Source: CBDCGJ01 sp965238305 (lineage in GTDB: Bacteria; Pseudomonadota; Alphaproteobacteria; GCA-2731375). From it: a stretch of 64,000 nt of DNA. Positions within the stretch are counted from its first letter, which is position 1; every line of letters begins with the position of its first letter. Positions 63,135 through 64,000 of this stretch are shown piece after piece. The stretch covers positions 1,798,001 to 1,862,000 of the forward strand of contig CBDEHK010000001.1 of NCBI GenBank assembly GCA_965238305.1, in the 5' to 3' direction. A program made the position numbers and the translations under genes. The notes beneath the pieces are model-generated. The model searched no databases, was not told the DNA's origin, and saw nothing but the letters and a program-made list of their open reading frames with translations.

Positions 63135-63749
63135 TCAACAGTCGGCCGGGACGGTTTCTTGCATCGCTGGGCGCTGGCTGACGCTGGCATAAAAGTCATT
63201 TAAGGCAGGGTGGTCGGAACGCCAATTCAGATCGCCGTAGCGGAAGTCAAGATAACCGAGCGTCACACCGGCGGCAATCGTCGCCATATCAAGCTTGTCA
63301 CCGGCGCCGTCCATTTCGCCGGCCAATGCCGCCAATGCCCGGGTCATCTTGCCCATTTGCGCATCGACCCAGGGTTGGAACATCATCTCTTCCGGACGCA
63401 GGCGGTTCTCGTAAAGACAGAGGATCGCCGCGTCCAAAATGCCATCACACATGGCGTGAACGCGTTGCACACGCCAACGTTCCGATCCGTCTGTTGGAAT
63501 AAGTTTCGGGCCATCATGCTGACAATCCAAAAACTCGCAGATCAGGCGCGAATCAAAGATCGGCTGACCGTCGTCAGTTACCAAACAGGGCACTTTGCCC
63601 AACGGATTATCGGCATTCAGGGCATCAACCGGCGCGATTGGCGATGCCGCGACTTTATCCAACGTGATCTGGTCGATCAGGCCGGTTTCCTTCGCCACCA
63701 CAACGACTTTGCGGACATAGGGAGAGGTTGGGGAATAATGCAGCTTCAT
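63135..63749 (-). CDS. Glutathione S-transferase
   Basis: 204 residues from ATG 63749. Thioredoxin-like N-terminal domain with SPTSPYVRKVVVVAKETGL (possible catalytic Ser) and cis-Pro in NPLGKVPCLVTDDGQPIFDSRLI, then an all-helical C-terminal domain. It may detoxify electrophiles or help aromatic breakdown. Second gene of a tandem pair with a second GST gene 11 bp upstream. Confidence 0.92.
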   Translation of the reverse strand: MKLHYSPTSPYVRKVVVVAKETGLIDQITLDKVAASPIAPVDALNADNPLGKVPCLVTDDGQPIFDSRLICEFLDCQHDGPKLIPTDGSERWRVQRVHAMCDGILDAAILCLYENRLRPEEMMFQPWVDAQMGKMTRALAALAGEMDGAGDKLDMATIAAGVTLGYLDFRYGDLNWRSDHPALNDFYASVSQRPAMQETVPADC

Positions 63750-63760
63750 TGATCGGTTCC

Positions 63761-64000
63761 TTACGATATCGGGGCCAGGGAAGGGCGTTGGGAGAATTCT
63801 GCGTACCAACCGGCCAGCGCCGGTGCATCGGCCCGCCAGTCAACATCAGGGGTGCCATAATCAATCATAGCCAAGGCGCAGGCAATAGATATTGTCCCGA
63901 TGTCGACACGATCTTGGATATCAACGATTTGTTGATCGAAGAACTGCGCCGTGCGGCGGGCCTTGTTGATGTGTCCACGTTGCCAAACTTTCCACGTCAG
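63761..64000 (-). CDS. Glutathione S-transferase, C-terminal part (partial)
   Basis: 79 codons and a stop; the start lies beyond the right edge. The end (IGTISIACALAMIDYGTPDVDWRADA, then LAGWYAEFSQRPS) matches the end of the neighbouring GST in pattern: D-x-GT-x-x-x-A-x-A-x-x-x-x-DYG and FSQRPSL. It is the upstream member of the tandem pair, probably a paralogue. Confidence 0.85.
   Translation of the reverse strand: MTWKVWQRGHINKARRTAQFFDQQIVDIQDRVDIGTISIACALAMIDYGTPDVDWRADAPALAGWYAEFSQRPSLAPIS

Overview
The window looks like chromosomal DNA from an alphaproteobacterium, most likely a marine or free-living Rhodospirillales-type organism. This rests on gene content only: phosphonate and amine catabolism, TRAP-TAXI uptake, CHASE/TolB-type adenylate cyclases, AcuI/DmdB-like acyl-CoA enzymes, a YgfZ homologue and an IspB-type prenyl synthase. 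No ribosomal RNA lies in the window to confirm it. I see no phage, insertion sequence, transposase or CRISPR array.

Layout. 1-8.4 kb (minus strand) is a six-gene operon: a phosphonate-type ABC importer (binding protein, ATPase, fused permease), phosphonoacetaldehyde hydrolase, a class III PLP enzyme, and a dimethylglycine-dehydrogenase-like flavoprotein that runs off the left edge. Together they look like uptake of an aminoethylphosphonate-type compound and its breakdown to acetaldehyde and phosphate. 8.8-19.9 kb holds a GMC/gluconate-dehydrogenase-type pair, glpD, small unknown proteins and a gene remnant, acyl-CoA dehydrogenase-family enzymes, a DapA-family lyase and a MATE exporter. 19.8-25.7 kb has a hutH / PfkB kinase / omega-aminotransferase operon divergent from an acyl-CoA ligase. 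25.8-32 kb is housekeeping and transport: a metallo-beta-lactamase-fold hydrolase, rhomboid protease, methyltransferase, MFS and EamA transporters and an SDR.

32.1-45 kb is the most accessory-looking part. It holds a 931-residue secreted metzincin, a minimal ParB-like protein, a cyclic-nucleotide-binding protein, a TauD-type dioxygenase, an unusual SGNH hydrolase, a thiamine-diphosphate enzyme, a broken 5' copy of an adenylate cyclase, a hybrid sensor kinase and the intact cyclase. 45-50.3 kb has a TRAP-TAXI transporter, a BNR-repeat protein and a VOC protein.

50.3-53.2 kb is the most unusual stretch. Two tRNA-Pro(CGG) genes, each with its own terminator, flank a 541-residue membrane-anchored protein whose C-terminal part carries an EndoU-like ribonuclease signature. 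Next to the second tRNA is a perfect 29-bp inverted repeat. 53.2-64 kb returns to core functions: prenyl diphosphate synthase, a DUF2007 protein, TrmN6-type methyltransferase, alpha/beta hydrolase, AcuI, thiolase, two LPS-type glycosyltransferases, YgfZ, a diguanylate cyclase with a His/Met-rich sensor loop, and tandem glutathione transferases.

All calls come from reading the sequence by eye. Family names rest on motifs, length and context, not on database searches.
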